Program-made: the position numbers and the translations under genes
From: Runella slithyformis DSM 19594
Lineage (GTDB): Bacteria; Bacteroidota; Bacteroidia; Cytophagales; Spirosomataceae
Direction of reading: 5' to 3'
NCBI RefSeq assembly: GCF_000218895.1
Contig: NC_015703.1
Span: forward strand, 4,911,001-4,975,000
Length of the DNA stretch: 64,000 nucleotides
Notes under the pieces: model-generated
Told to the model about the DNA's origin: nothing
The model's database searches: none
What the model saw: only the letters and a program-made list of their open reading frames with translations
Part shown: positions 27,760 through 35,852 of the stretch, piece by piece
Layout of the letters: each line of letters opens with the position of its first letter
How positions within the stretch are numbered: the stretch's first letter is position 1

Positions 27760-29199
27760 CATGAGTCATCCCGAAGTTTGGCAAGCGCAACAAGCAGTGT
27801 AAAGCACGTGGGAGATGGCGAGTCTTAATCTGTAAATCGGTATCGAAGCGTTTCGGTACCGATTTCCTGTTCTATGGCACCAATGTCTGAGAAAAAGCGG
27901 AATCCAATGGCTCCAATTTCTCAATAACATCAGCAGAAAATCATAGACTAATGCTACAATAGCAAGTAATTTGAGTCTATTTTCCCAGAACCAAAGCCTG
28001 GGTGACTCCATACCCAATTCGGCTTTACTACATCTAAAGGTTTGCTCTATATTCCAGCGATGCATATAAGAATGACACATCTCCCAAGCCAATCGAGTAT
28101 TGGTAATGGCAATGGAGGTTAGCAGATACATAGGGGGCTGTAAACTTTTTTTGTCACGTACGATAATGAGCCATAGGGATTTATCTTTGAAATCAGCGTG
28201 AGTGACCTGTGTGTAAGCGATAGTGACATACTTACTGATTTTGCGTTGGTTATCACGAGGCATTTTACGCCCCACTGCTTTGAAAGAGCGAGCTAATAAA
28301 TGAGTCTGTTTGGTTCCTTTTTCAGAATGGCATAATAGATGTGTTTTCTTCCAACGAACTAAAAAGTCCTGTTTAAACTCATTCATCCATTCAATCGTCC
28401 AGGCATTGGCATAACCTCGGTCTAACACATGCAGAACGCTGCTTCCAATGGTTTTATGGAGCTTTTTGAGCATCCGAAAGATAATGTTGGTCCCTACTTC
28501 CTGATATTTACCCCTTGATGTCCACCAACTCATCTGACATACACTTGGAGTTTGTCCCAAAGCTGACAAAAGGGTAGCTGTCCAATGAAAGCCGGGCACA
28601 CAAATGCGTTGAGTAGGTGGCTTATAAAAGCCTTTTCTTATTTTGGTCAATCGTTTGCCTTTACTGCTTTCCACACTGCATAAGCCTTCCAAAAACCATG
28701 ATTCACTCTTTTCAATCTTACTCTCATCCCACAGCAGTAAAGGACGTTGACCATTGGATTGTAAGGACTTAATTCGCTCACGGCTACGTTCAAAGAAAAA
28801 GTCATCAATCAATGTGGAAGACCATTTTTTACATCGAAGTAAATTGCTGATACGCTTCGTACCCGCCGGGGCGTGCGATAATCCACAAATATACCCGCCT
28901 AACTCGCTCAATAACAGCCCCATCCTGTTGTGACGAAACACCAATATCGCCATAAATAAGTCATAGAATGTACTCACCAAACGAGTATCAATCAGGGCAT
29001 CTAAGCGAAGTTGAAGTGGGTGAAGATACCGATGCCCCCGTTCTAAAATGAAGTCTGAAGCTCTTGACTTTGAAGCGTTTTTATCCTTGTTTTGCAGTAT
29101 TGTTCTGAACATAAAAAGACCTCCCTGTTTTTGAGTTTGTAGTGACTCTCAAAATTACAAGGAGGTTCTTTTTTACCCTAAACTTCGGGATGACTCATG
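27760..29199. mobile_element. IS4-type insertion sequence, copy 1
   Basis: The element is 1440 bases, bounded by perfect inverted ends catgagtcatcccgaagttt / aaacttcgggatgactcatg, with one transposase gene. Copies of identical length are at 44549-45988 and, with one base missing, at 55675-57113. No target-site duplication is visible: the left flank ends ...aaaaccaga and the right begins tttaagg. The flanks match the two outer halves of the hairpin repeat seen at 54038-54071, with the hairpin itself missing. Confidence 0.9.
27766..29112 (-). CDS. IS4-family DDE transposase, copy 1
   Basis: The protein has 448 residues. The RNase-H-fold active-site residues are visible as LLLWDESKIEKSE (first Asp), HVLDRGYANAW (second Asp), and the IS4-type Y-(2)-R-(3)-E-(6)-K signature in YMHRWNIEQTFRCSK. 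It is identical to copy 2 except for about two substitutions at base level; the visible one turns KMLRD in copies 2 and 3 into KMPRD here. It fills the element, ending 6 bases from one terminus, so the stop lies inside the inverted repeat. Confidence 0.93.
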   Translation of the reverse strand: MFRTILQNKDKNASKSRASDFILERGHRYLHPLQLRLDALIDTRLVSTFYDLFMAILVFRHNRMGLLLSELGGYICGLSHAPAGTKRISNLLRCKKWSSTLIDDFFFERSRERIKSLQSNGQRPLLLWDESKIEKSESWFLEGLCSVESSKGKRLTKIRKGFYKPPTQRICVPGFHWTATLLSALGQTPSVCQMSWWTSRGKYQEVGTNIIFRMLKKLHKTIGSSVLHVLDRGYANAWTIEWMNEFKQDFLVRWKKTHLLCHSEKGTKQTHLLARSFKAVGRKMPRDNQRKISKYVTIAYTQVTHADFKDKSLWLIIVRDKKSLQPPMYLLTSIAITNTRLAWEMCHSYMHRWNIEQTFRCSKAELGMESPRLWFWENRLKLLAIVALVYDFLLMLLRNWSHWIPLFLRHWCHRTGNRYRNASIPIYRLRLAISHVLYTACCACQTSG

Positions 29200-29345
29200 T
29201 TTAAGGACAAGAACATATACCTCAGTAGCTTACCTGCGATAATGAATTGTACATACACTTGTAAATACAATCAGGTAAAAAGCAAGGGTTGATAGGGGGT
29301 TCGGATGATAGAGATTGTATTTGCACAATAAATTGCCTGCTAACG
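29200..29345. repeat. Right half of dispersed repeat R1 and flank shared with 57114-57264
   Basis: The segment starts tttaaggacaagaacatata, contains tgtacatacacttgtaaata and continues to the stop of the truncated AlbA_2 gene. It is almost identical to 57114-57264. It is the right arm of the ~170-base dispersed repeat; the left arm stands on the other side of the IS. Confidence 0.75.
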
Positions 29346-29350
29346 GTTGA

Positions 29351-29773
29351 TTAACGGGAGCCCATTAATTTCAAAAATAATGCACCTATTTGTGTCAATT
29401 TAAGACTTTGATCAGGGTGATTAGGTTTATCGGGCATGGTTCTTACCAGTAACTTATCATTTAAAAGTACCTTAATAACTTTACTTAATTGGCCTGATAT
29501 TTCTTTTTGACCCAGAGCTTCTAATATTGCTTTAGTAGTTAATGTTTTTTCTCCTATTGTCTTTAAAACCAAACTGTATAACGTATTCTGCTGCAACTCC
29601 TGCTGTAACTTCTGCTGCAACTCCTGCTGTGGCAGTAGTATAAAGCCTCTTTTACTAAACTGTACCTGAAATTGCAGCCCTTTTTCAGACCACCTTAATT
29701 CAATGTCGGGATATGCTTTCATCTCATCAGCAATGAGCTTCAAGCCGTTTCCCCATTGGTCGATAATTCCCAT
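29351..29773 (-). pseudogene. Truncated AlbA_2 regulator (C-terminal 140 residues)
   Basis: The sequence is nearly identical to the C-terminal end of the intact gene at 57265-58725, from MGIIDQWGNGLKLIADEMK onward; everything before that Met is gone. The repeat-coded linker is one 12-base unit shorter than in the intact copy (QQEL/QQKL repeats). The break falls at ...cccatgatgtttaagg, where sequence that elsewhere borders the right end of the IS4 element follows directly. An IS-linked deletion is therefore likely. It could still be translated from an upstream ATG, but it lacks the AlbA_2 and most of the ATPase domain. Confidence 0.85.
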
Positions 29774-29775
29774 GA

Positions 29776-29870
29776 TGTTTAAGGAAAAGAACATATATCT
29801 CTACACGTCTGGGCATGTACATACAATTGTGTAGACAATCAGCCAAAAAGCTGCTTTTCTACATTATTAA
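29776..29870. repeat. Dispersed repeat R2, right half only
   Basis: The stretch begins tttaaggaaaagaacatata and carries tgtacatacaattgtgtaga, matching the right arm of R3 and R6. The hairpin and left arm are absent. Bases 29871-30205 after it hold no gene I can support; the only structure is a few short direct repeats (ttttcaccc near 30103-30143, tgaacttttc near 29947-29970). Confidence 0.7.
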
Positions 29871-30229
29871 AGGGGACTTAGCAGTACGTGGGGCTATTTT
29901 GGCCATGGTTACTTCCGGTTGTTGATTCATTAATTCAACTATTTTCAGTGAACTTTTCGGTGAACTTTTCAGGGTACTTTCTTCTCCAAACATTTTAACG
30001 TTAATGACTGCCCTATGCTAATGTTGAATAATCACAATGTACAAGAGCATTAATCCTTGGTTGAGATGGGCCTATACTTGTGTTATCAGCTCCATCATTT
30101 CTACTAAGTTTTCACCCCAATTTTCACCCTAGTTTTCACCCTAAAAAAGATAATTTAAAAGTGGCCTGACTCACTTTGCCAAGAAATCTATACCCGTAAT
30201 CGTATTTAGATCTTGATAAGTCTTTTTTT

Positions 30230-30415
30230 GATGCACTTGTACATACACTTGTAAATACATTTGTATATACATCGCTTTTTTAACCCGGATATATACTTCT
30301 CTGACAACCAAACCCACGTTACAAGCCTGTAACGTGGGTTTTTAAGAAAATAACATATATCTCTACACGCCAGGACATGTACACACATTAGTGTATACAA
30401 TCAGGCTGCCAGCAG
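30230..30415. repeat. Dispersed repeat R3, complete
   Basis: The left arm holds two palindromic stretches (tgtacatacacttgtaaata, tttgtatatacat). The centre is a perfect 13-bp hairpin: aaacccacgttac (30310-30322), a 6-base loop, and gtaacgtgggttt (30329-30341). The right arm is ttaagaaaataacatatatc followed by tgtacacacattagtgtata and atcagg. R6 (58850-59025) is its closest match. The hairpin with its T-run could also act as a bidirectional terminator. Confidence 0.85.
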
Positions 30416-30760
30416 GGTTTCTTCTGATTTTGAAGGAGAATATTGGATGATTTTTGGCCGCATTTTCATGATCGAGGTCCATCTCCAGAAGACAAAGGCT
30501 GCCAGTGCTAACCCTAGCCAATTTCGTTTTAAGAAATTCATTACGTGTTGGCGGGTAATGGGCTCTTCAACGGTTTCTGGCGTTACATGGGCTTGAAATA
30601 CAAGGGAAGATTGAGACCGTAGATTCTTCTGTTTCCGAAGTTGCTTCCACTATTTCCACCGCAGCACTCTTGGCCAGTAATTCAATCAGATCGGATTTGC
30701 AGGTGATTTTTTTACCCTCAATGGTATGACCCTTCGTTTCCTGAAAGAGGGCATTGCTGT
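30416..30760 (-). pseudogene. Truncated and frameshifted copy of the RHH/membrane-anchor gene
   Basis: The sequence matches the 3' part of the intact gene at 59015-59632 (C-terminal region including the membrane segment and ...KSDLIELLAKSAA). It carries small indels and an in-frame stop (gaccgtagattc), and loses homology near 30745, so the N-terminal ribbon-helix-helix is missing. It follows R3 exactly as the intact gene follows R6. Confidence 0.8.
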
Positions 30761-30884
30761 TAATGTATAGATTTTTTTAAAAGAGCCCTGGAAGCGTCAG
30801 AAAGGGCATAAAATAAAAAAAGCTCAAATTTCTCTGAACGGTCCGGCGCTCTGGCTTCCAAACAGTCCGTTGGACCGGCACACC

Positions 30885-31050
30885 GACGGTGCGACGTTTC
30901 GGCGGGACTCGAATGGCAACGTCGGACCACCGCTGTGGCCAACCGGCGAGTCGCCGCCCCCCCCTGCGTGACAGGCAGGTATTCTAACCGGCCATAAAAC
31001 AAAAAAGCCTCAGATTTCTCTGAGGCTTTTGCGGTCCGGACGGGACTGAA
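30885..31050 (-). other. tRNA-derived fragments (tRNA-Asp-like), no intact tRNA
   Basis: Three pieces are visible. On the - strand, 31047-31031 reads agtcccgtccggaccgc, the 3' acceptor/T-arm side of a tRNA-Asp. Bases 30993-30964 read ggttagaatacctgcctgtc then acgcagg, the D-arm end and anticodon arm with anticodon GTC. Bases 30916-30890 give a T-loop-like attcgagtcccgccgaaacg. The order (3' end upstream of anticodon arm) and the missing parts exclude a functional gene. Such debris is typical of repeated integration at tRNA 3' ends. Confidence 0.6.
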
Positions 31051-31130
31051 AATTTGTGCTGATTATCAGTTAGTTAACTCTGTTTTTGAGATTGGGTATC
31101 ATACATGGTATCAAAAGTTAAATATGAGAT
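30997..31130. repeat. att-like segment, copy B
   Basis: This is the direct repeat of 11141-11275: it has the same gcctcaga/tctgaggc terminator, a tRNA 3'-end fragment, and the tail gtgctgattatcagttagtt ... gggtatcatacatggtatca. The two copies bracket ~19.8 kb containing the whole BREX operon. The ISAs1 element inserted about 10 bases past the end of the match. Confidence 0.65.
31001..31030. terminator. Bidirectional rho-independent terminator, copy B
   Basis: An 8-bp stem gcctcaga/tctgaggc with a 4-base loop is flanked by A6 and T4. It is nearly identical to 11143-11172 and, read on the - strand, directly follows the tRNA 3'-end fragment. Confidence 0.75.
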
Positions 31131-31141
31131 ACCTGTTTTAC

Positions 31142-32406
31142 CAGGGCTTTCTTATAAAACCAGTTGTTGAGTCATAAACTGAATTAAGGTCTGGAATTTA
31201 TCGGCAAAGTTATCAATCTGTGCCGCCATATTTCCAGACTTTGTCCGCTTTAACAAGTTGATAGTCAGTGTCCTTAAACTACTCATCAAGCGGCTAACAG
31301 AAGCATTACCCGTTCTGAGGGCATCTTCCGACAATATAACGTCTCGCTGATACTGCATTACTTCGATGCGCCAATGTTGGCGGAGGGCATCAAAATTGCT
31401 GATAAAATAACTAACCTCTTCTGTGAGTTGAGTACCATCAAGGTTTTGGCGGATGCGTTTTACACAAATAAAGGTAGCCATGCCCGAATCCTTCCAGCGC
31501 AGGTCTAAAGCCAGTGGATTAATGCTGAAACAGGAATAGGTGCGTTCTTCTAGTCGACCATGCCCCCGCTGGATGGCATCCGTTCGTTCATAAAGAGGCT
31601 TCTTGACCAAACTCTTACAAAGACAATAGCGGTAGAGATGTTTCTGATTTGATTTTAGGCCCACAACATAAACCCCCTTGGCAAGATGTATAGCATTGAT
31701 TGTCAATGGTGTAAGCGGGGTGGCCCGTGCCATGAAGCGCGTCCAGTGTTAGCTGCTGATTGTATAGCCCTGTATCGTTCAGAAGTTGCCGCACTGTTGG
31801 TCGTTCACTCTCTTTAGCACCATTGTAATAAGCTTGGTTAAGAATCTCTTGGGAGTCGTGAGCGAGTGCTGATACACAGGCTTCACCTCGTGTATGACCA
31901 ACTTCTATACTGCCCCGTAGGTCTTTTCCATCCAAGGCAAACCGCTCGGGCGGCCCCGCAACGCTTTGCCTCTGTATCAAGGCGTAATCCAAACCACTCA
32001 AAAAGTAGTTCAGCGAATAAAACACCGTTGATTTTAGCCAGCAAGAGGGGGAGTTGAGCGCGTGAAATGGCCGTTTGGTCAGTCATGTGTGTGGCTTGAC
32101 AAAGTGCGTCAAACGGGGCAGCCCGCGCTGTGGTTGACAATATGCCGATGGAGTCCCGATAGCTTACCATCTCGTCCGCAGCACAGAGCCAGTACTAATC
32201 CTGTAAGAACTAGTGCGATAGAGTGCTTTTTGCCCCGATTGTCGCGCCCGTCTAGGCCGGGAGTTTGTTCAAGTAATTGGTAAAATCCGGGCGGCCGGTG
32301 CCGTTGTAGTTTTAGCCAAGCAAGGGGTAGTAGTCATGATTTTGTAGCCTAAGGAACCACAAAGGTATGTCTAAACGCACCTTGCCGTTTTTATAAGAAA
32401 GCCCTG
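31142..32406. mobile_element. ISAs1-family insertion sequence, 1265 bp
   Basis: The element has perfect 18-bp terminal inverted repeats (cagggctttcttataaaa) and a perfect 10-base target duplication cctgttttac (31132-31141 and 32407-32416). These boundaries are exact and point to a recent simple insertion, although the transposase inside is broken. Bases 32417-32622 beyond it hold nothing I recognise. Confidence 0.9.
31152..32337 (-). pseudogene. ISAs1-family transposase, frameshifted
   Basis: Family blocks appear in order but in different frames: GRDNRGKKHSIALVLTGLV (N-terminal region), then TDQTAISRAQLPLLLAKIN, then RFALDGKDLRGS with LTLDALHGT (catalytic Asp region), then VYVVGLKSNQKHLYRYC to the end. 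At least three frame breaks separate them, near 32110, 32000 and 31733. The terminal repeats are still perfect, so a cluster of reading errors is an alternative explanation to decay. Confidence 0.8.
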
Positions 32407-32713
32407 CCTGTTTTACTAAAAAAAGATAGTGGTTAAGCAGCGAATAGAAAGTAAAACAAACAAGTAAGCATTTATTTTATCCTAGGTAACTGGAAAAAAA
32501 AGCCAAATATTTTACACACATTGAACCGATTTAGAAAGTTTGGAACACTATTACTAAATCGAGCCTTCAATGAAGGAATCAATCAAGTACTGTACTGATA
32601 ACGTTCCAGACAAAGGGTCATTGGATTCCAGGGAGTGTAATTTAAACTCTGTCTTTTCTTCAAATTTGATTCAAATTTAATTTTTCCTTTCGATTTCAAA
32701 TGCTTTTTTGATT

Positions 32714-32782
32714 TGTTATTTGATTTGTCAAGGGCGGCTGAGGTACGAGGCCGTTTATATACCCTTGACAAATCAAATAACA
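32714..32782. repeat. 21-bp perfect inverted repeat inside the IS256-type element
   Basis: Bases 32714-32734 (ending tgatttgtcaaggg) and 32762-32782 (starting cccttgacaaatca) are perfectly complementary over 21 bases with a 27-base loop. They lie between the transposase stop and the IS end. A transcript would fold into a strong hairpin; the purpose is unknown, with transcript termination or protection as the simple guess. Confidence 0.8.
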
Positions 32783-32815
32783 GGCTATTTTTGCGTTTTA
32801 CAATTGAAAGGAAAA

Positions 32816-34027
32816 CTACAGGTCCATTCGCATTCTATCGCCAAACTTAATGTGTAATTGTTGGGCGGTAAGTGCCCAATTTTGCAACGGAGAAGTCCAT
32901 TTTCGACTTATATTCTCAACGGCCAGATAAATCAATTTAAGCAACGCCATATCATTGGGAAAAGCCCCCTTTGTCTTGGTAATTTTACGAACTTGTCTAT
33001 GAAACCCTTCCACCGCATTAGTGGTGTAGATAAGTCTTCTAATCTGCTCATCATAAGCGAAATATGTGGACAGTTTGTGCCAATTGTTCTGCCATGATTT
33101 GATCACTACCGGATATTTGACTCCCCACTTATCATTGAGTTTATCCAGTTCCAATTCTGCTTTATCTTTTGTAGGGGCCTGGTAGACCGTTTTTAAGTCC
33201 TGCATGAAAGTCTTCTGGTCCTTGGAAGCCACATATTTAAGCGAGTTCCGTATTTGGTGAATGACGCAGGTCTGAATCTCTGAGTGAGGGAAAGAAGCCA
33301 GGATTGCCTCCGAGAAGCCAATAAGGTTATCCGTACAGGCAATCAAAATATCTTTCACCCCTCTGGATTTCAAATCTGTAAGCACCGATAACCAAAAATT
33401 GGCACCTTCGCTTTCTGAGACATACATACCAATTAAGTCTTTGTAGCCATGTCGATTTACCCCCAGTACATTATAAACAGCTCGCGTAACAACACGTCCA
33501 CCGTCTCTTACCTTGTAGTGCATAGCGTCCAACCAAACAATGGTATAAAGACTCTCCAAAGGTCTGCTTTGCCATTCTTTGACTTGGGGAATTACACGTT
33601 CAGTGATTTCAGACAGGGTAGCATGGGATATTTCCACATCATACATTTGTTGGATGTGATCCGATATGTCTCTGAAACTCATGCCCTTGCTGTAAAGCCC
33701 GATGATTTGCGGGGCAAGGTTGTCGGCCAGAACAGTTTCGCGCTTCTTAACGATTTGGGGGAAAAATGTGCTTTTTCGGTCTTCAGGAGTCGTTAAAACA
33801 ATTTCGCCTGATGCGGTTTTTAAGCGTTTACTGCCCTTGCCATTACGCTTGTTACCGGATTCTCGCTCCTGCTCATTCAGATGAGCGTTCATTTCTGATT
33901 CCAGAGCACTTTCTAAAAATTGTTGAAGTAAGGGAGCGAAAACCCCATTCTTGCCGGTTAATGATTGTCCCTTCATTAACTGCTCCAGCGCTTTGTCGCG
34001 CATCTGTTCAAATTCTGTCTTTTCCAT
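32816..34027 (-). CDS. IS256-family (mutator-type) transposase
   Basis: The protein has 403 residues, full length for the family, and starts MEKTEFEQMRDKALEQLM. The DDE residues fall in IVWLDAMHYKVRDGG, LIACTDNLIGFSEAI and TTNAVEGFHRQVRKI. The reading frame is complete, so the element is potentially active. Confidence 0.95.
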   Translation of the reverse strand: MEKTEFEQMRDKALEQLMKGQSLTGKNGVFAPLLQQFLESALESEMNAHLNEQERESGNKRNGKGSKRLKTASGEIVLTTPEDRKSTFFPQIVKKRETVLADNLAPQIIGLYSKGMSFRDISDHIQQMYDVEISHATLSEITERVIPQVKEWQSRPLESLYTIVWLDAMHYKVRDGGRVVTRAVYNVLGVNRHGYKDLIGMYVSESEGANFWLSVLTDLKSRGVKDILIACTDNLIGFSEAILASFPHSEIQTCVIHQIRNSLKYVASKDQKTFMQDLKTVYQAPTKDKAELELDKLNDKWGVKYPVVIKSWQNNWHKLSTYFAYDEQIRRLIYTTNAVEGFHRQVRKITKTKGAFPNDMALLKLIYLAVENISRKWTSPLQNWALTAQQLHIKFGDRMRMDL

Positions 34028-34136
34028 TCTTCTGTCTTAAAGTTAAAACCTTTAGACAGAGTTCATTTTACAGTCTCGGATTCCATGAACAGTAATTTCT
34101 CTGAAACTACCCAAATGGTTATTGCCAGTCAACATT

Positions 34137-35852
34137 CTAAACATTCTTTACTTTTAAAAAGAAATTTTCAATTTCACTATTAATTTTACAAAAATACTTT
34201 ATTTCTTTACTGGTAATCAATAGTGTACAAAGTCTTGCTCTGGAAGTTGCGACGTTAAATCTATTGACTTGTAATGCAAACGGTATACTTTCGGTTGGAA
34301 TGAAGAAAATACAGAAGTCTGTTGTCAAGCCTTGTATTCTGTCTATCGTTTCAACCAATACATCTTCTGTATTTGAACACTTTGAGAATATCTCTTTTTG
34401 CAGAAAACGGATTGTATCCCGGTTGAATGCCAATACAGCGATTTCAGATTTTGCATTAAACTGTTTTAATGTGTTCACCAATTCTACTATAAATTTAGAG
34501 CACTCACCTGAAGGTATTCGACCATCTGGCAATTCGACCATCTTTAAAGAAGTACCGCCATTATCTTGAAATGTATTTTTTAACAATGGAAATTGACTGA
34601 ATTTCAATGGAAGTTGAGCTTCTGATTTGCTCTTTAACATTCCGGAATAAAACGAGTTAGTTGCATCAACACTGTTTTGTGTTAGCCGGTATGAATCAGT
34701 AAGTATGTATTGCTTTGTATTTGGCAAATAGTAACTTATCGCCTTTAGGCCGCAGACCATCAAGTGGTAATTGTTAATGTCTTCTGGTGCATATTCCTTA
34801 TGGAATATAGGTTCAAGCTGTTTTATGTCGCCTATAATTATGCATTTTTTACCCAGCTTTTTCGCTAATGCAATAGTTGATAAAAATGCCTGACTTGCTT
34901 CTTCAATAATAATGTAATCAAAATGATCATCCACAATTGCCTTTGAAGCAATCTGAGACATGATGTAGTAGGTTGACAACAACATTTGAGGTTTCTGCTG
35001 ACTAAGGCTTTTAAAAGCCCTTATACCTCTTAATTTCTTGTTCTTGGATTCATCGGCAGTCAGAGCTGATTTAAATATCTTACCTTCTGCAAATCCAGTT
35101 TTCAAATGCTCTTTTTCTGCCAATTCAACTAAAGCCCTGTTGGTTAATGCAGTTACTAATATCCTATAATCTGTTTTTAGAAAGGCACTACATAGTTGTG
35201 CCATTAGATATGTTTTACCTGTACCGGGTGGACCTTGTATGATGATTGTTTCATTGTGAATTAAATCAGTTTGTATGTTTGTTACAATATCTTCATCGAC
35301 AACTAGTGGTTTAGGGTTCCATTTTACTTTAGTAATATCTAAGGACAATATCTCATTTGAATTTGCAGGTGTTTCCTTTAAGAAATTCAAAAGATTTAAT
35401 AGATAATTTAATGGGGGGTCAGTTGGTGCTAAAAATACCAATGCATCCTTTTGATATTTTTCGACATCTTCAACTTTTACACCGGACAAGCCAACAATGG
35501 AGTGATCTTTTTCATAAGTGAAGAAAACTGTTCTTGATTCAAATTGTGCAGTAACTTTTGTTCTTAAATCTTTGTAAGTTAAACCGCCCCAATTTCTCAC
35601 CGCATCACTCTGCATCTCGGAAACAAAACACTGAAAGTGTTCGTTTTTCCTTGGAGGTAAACATATCTTATGATCAAACTTAACAATCAGATTTCCCCTT
35701 GCTTCGTCAAACCCCTGGTAACGGCATAAGTACAGTTGACCGTCAACAAACATTTTAGCAGCTTGCTTTCTGAGTAACTTTTCAAACTCATTTGTTTGAT
35801 AGGTTAATTCATCCTGAATAAGATTTATGTGTTTGCTATTATTGATAGTCAT
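34137..35852 (-). CDS. Superfamily 1 helicase paired with the sacsin-like ATPase
   Basis: The protein has 571 residues. After a ~190-residue N-terminal region of unknown kind come the SF1 (Dna2/NAM7/UPF1-like) motifs in order: I IIQGPPGTGKTY (~205-215), Ia TALTNRALVELAEK, II YIIIEEASQAFLS, III GDIKQLEPIF, IV LTDSYRLT, V ETIDRIQGLTTDFC, VI FNVATSRARLCTLL. Motif II has EE where DE is usual, as in many UPF1-type enzymes. The start overlaps the stop of the upstream ATPase gene by 14 bases, so the two are translationally coupled. It is strongly AT-rich like its partner. The IS256-type element follows directly. A nucleic-acid-unwinding effector of a defence pair is the likely role (inference). Confidence 0.85.
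   Translation of the reverse strand: MTINNSKHINLIQDELTYQTNEFEKLLRKQAAKMFVDGQLYLCRYQGFDEARGNLIVKFDHKICLPPRKNEHFQCFVSEMQSDAVRNWGGLTYKDLRTKVTAQFESRTVFFTYEKDHSIVGLSGVKVEDVEKYQKDALVFLAPTDPPLNYLLNLLNFLKETPANSNEILSLDITKVKWNPKPLVVDEDIVTNIQTDLIHNETIIIQGPPGTGKTYLMAQLCSAFLKTDYRILVTALTNRALVELAEKEHLKTGFAEGKIFKSALTADESKNKKLRGIRAFKSLSQQKPQMLLSTYYIMSQIASKAIVDDHFDYIIIEEASQAFLSTIALAKKLGKKCIIIGDIKQLEPIFHKEYAPEDINNYHLMVCGLKAISYYLPNTKQYILTDSYRLTQNSVDATNSFYSGMLKSKSEAQLPLKFSQFPLLKNTFQDNGGTSLKMVELPDGRIPSGECSKFIVELVNTLKQFNAKSEIAVLAFNRDTIRFLQKEIFSKCSNTEDVLVETIDRIQGLTTDFCIFFIPTESIPFALQVNRFNVATSRARLCTLLITSKEIKYFCKINSEIENFFLKVKNV

Larger units (their letters stand above)
32631..34077. mobile_element. IS256-family insertion sequence, 1447 bp
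   Basis: An 8-base target duplication ggattcca stands at 32623-32630 and 34078-34085. The ends are imperfect inverted repeats of ~24 bases (gggagtgtaatttaaactct on one side, gagactgtaaaatgaactct on the other, both continuing gtct). An intact transposase is inside. It sits just downstream of the SF1 helicase gene and separates it from the ISAs1/tRNA debris. Confidence 0.92.

Noticed and set aside
29870-30205. Possible small genes or a CRISPR-like element in the spacer with ttttcaccc and tgaacttttc repeats
   Set aside because: Only two or three short direct repeats, no open frame with plausible composition, no regular spacing.
30885-31050. Functional tRNA-Asp gene
   Set aside because: The anticodon arm and the 3' end are present but in the wrong order and separated by a terminator; acceptor 5' strand and D-arm start are missing.
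32583-32771. Small Lys-rich ORF inside the IS256-type element
   Set aside because: It spans the target duplication, the IS end and the hairpin; composition reflects AT-rich inverted repeats, not a protein.
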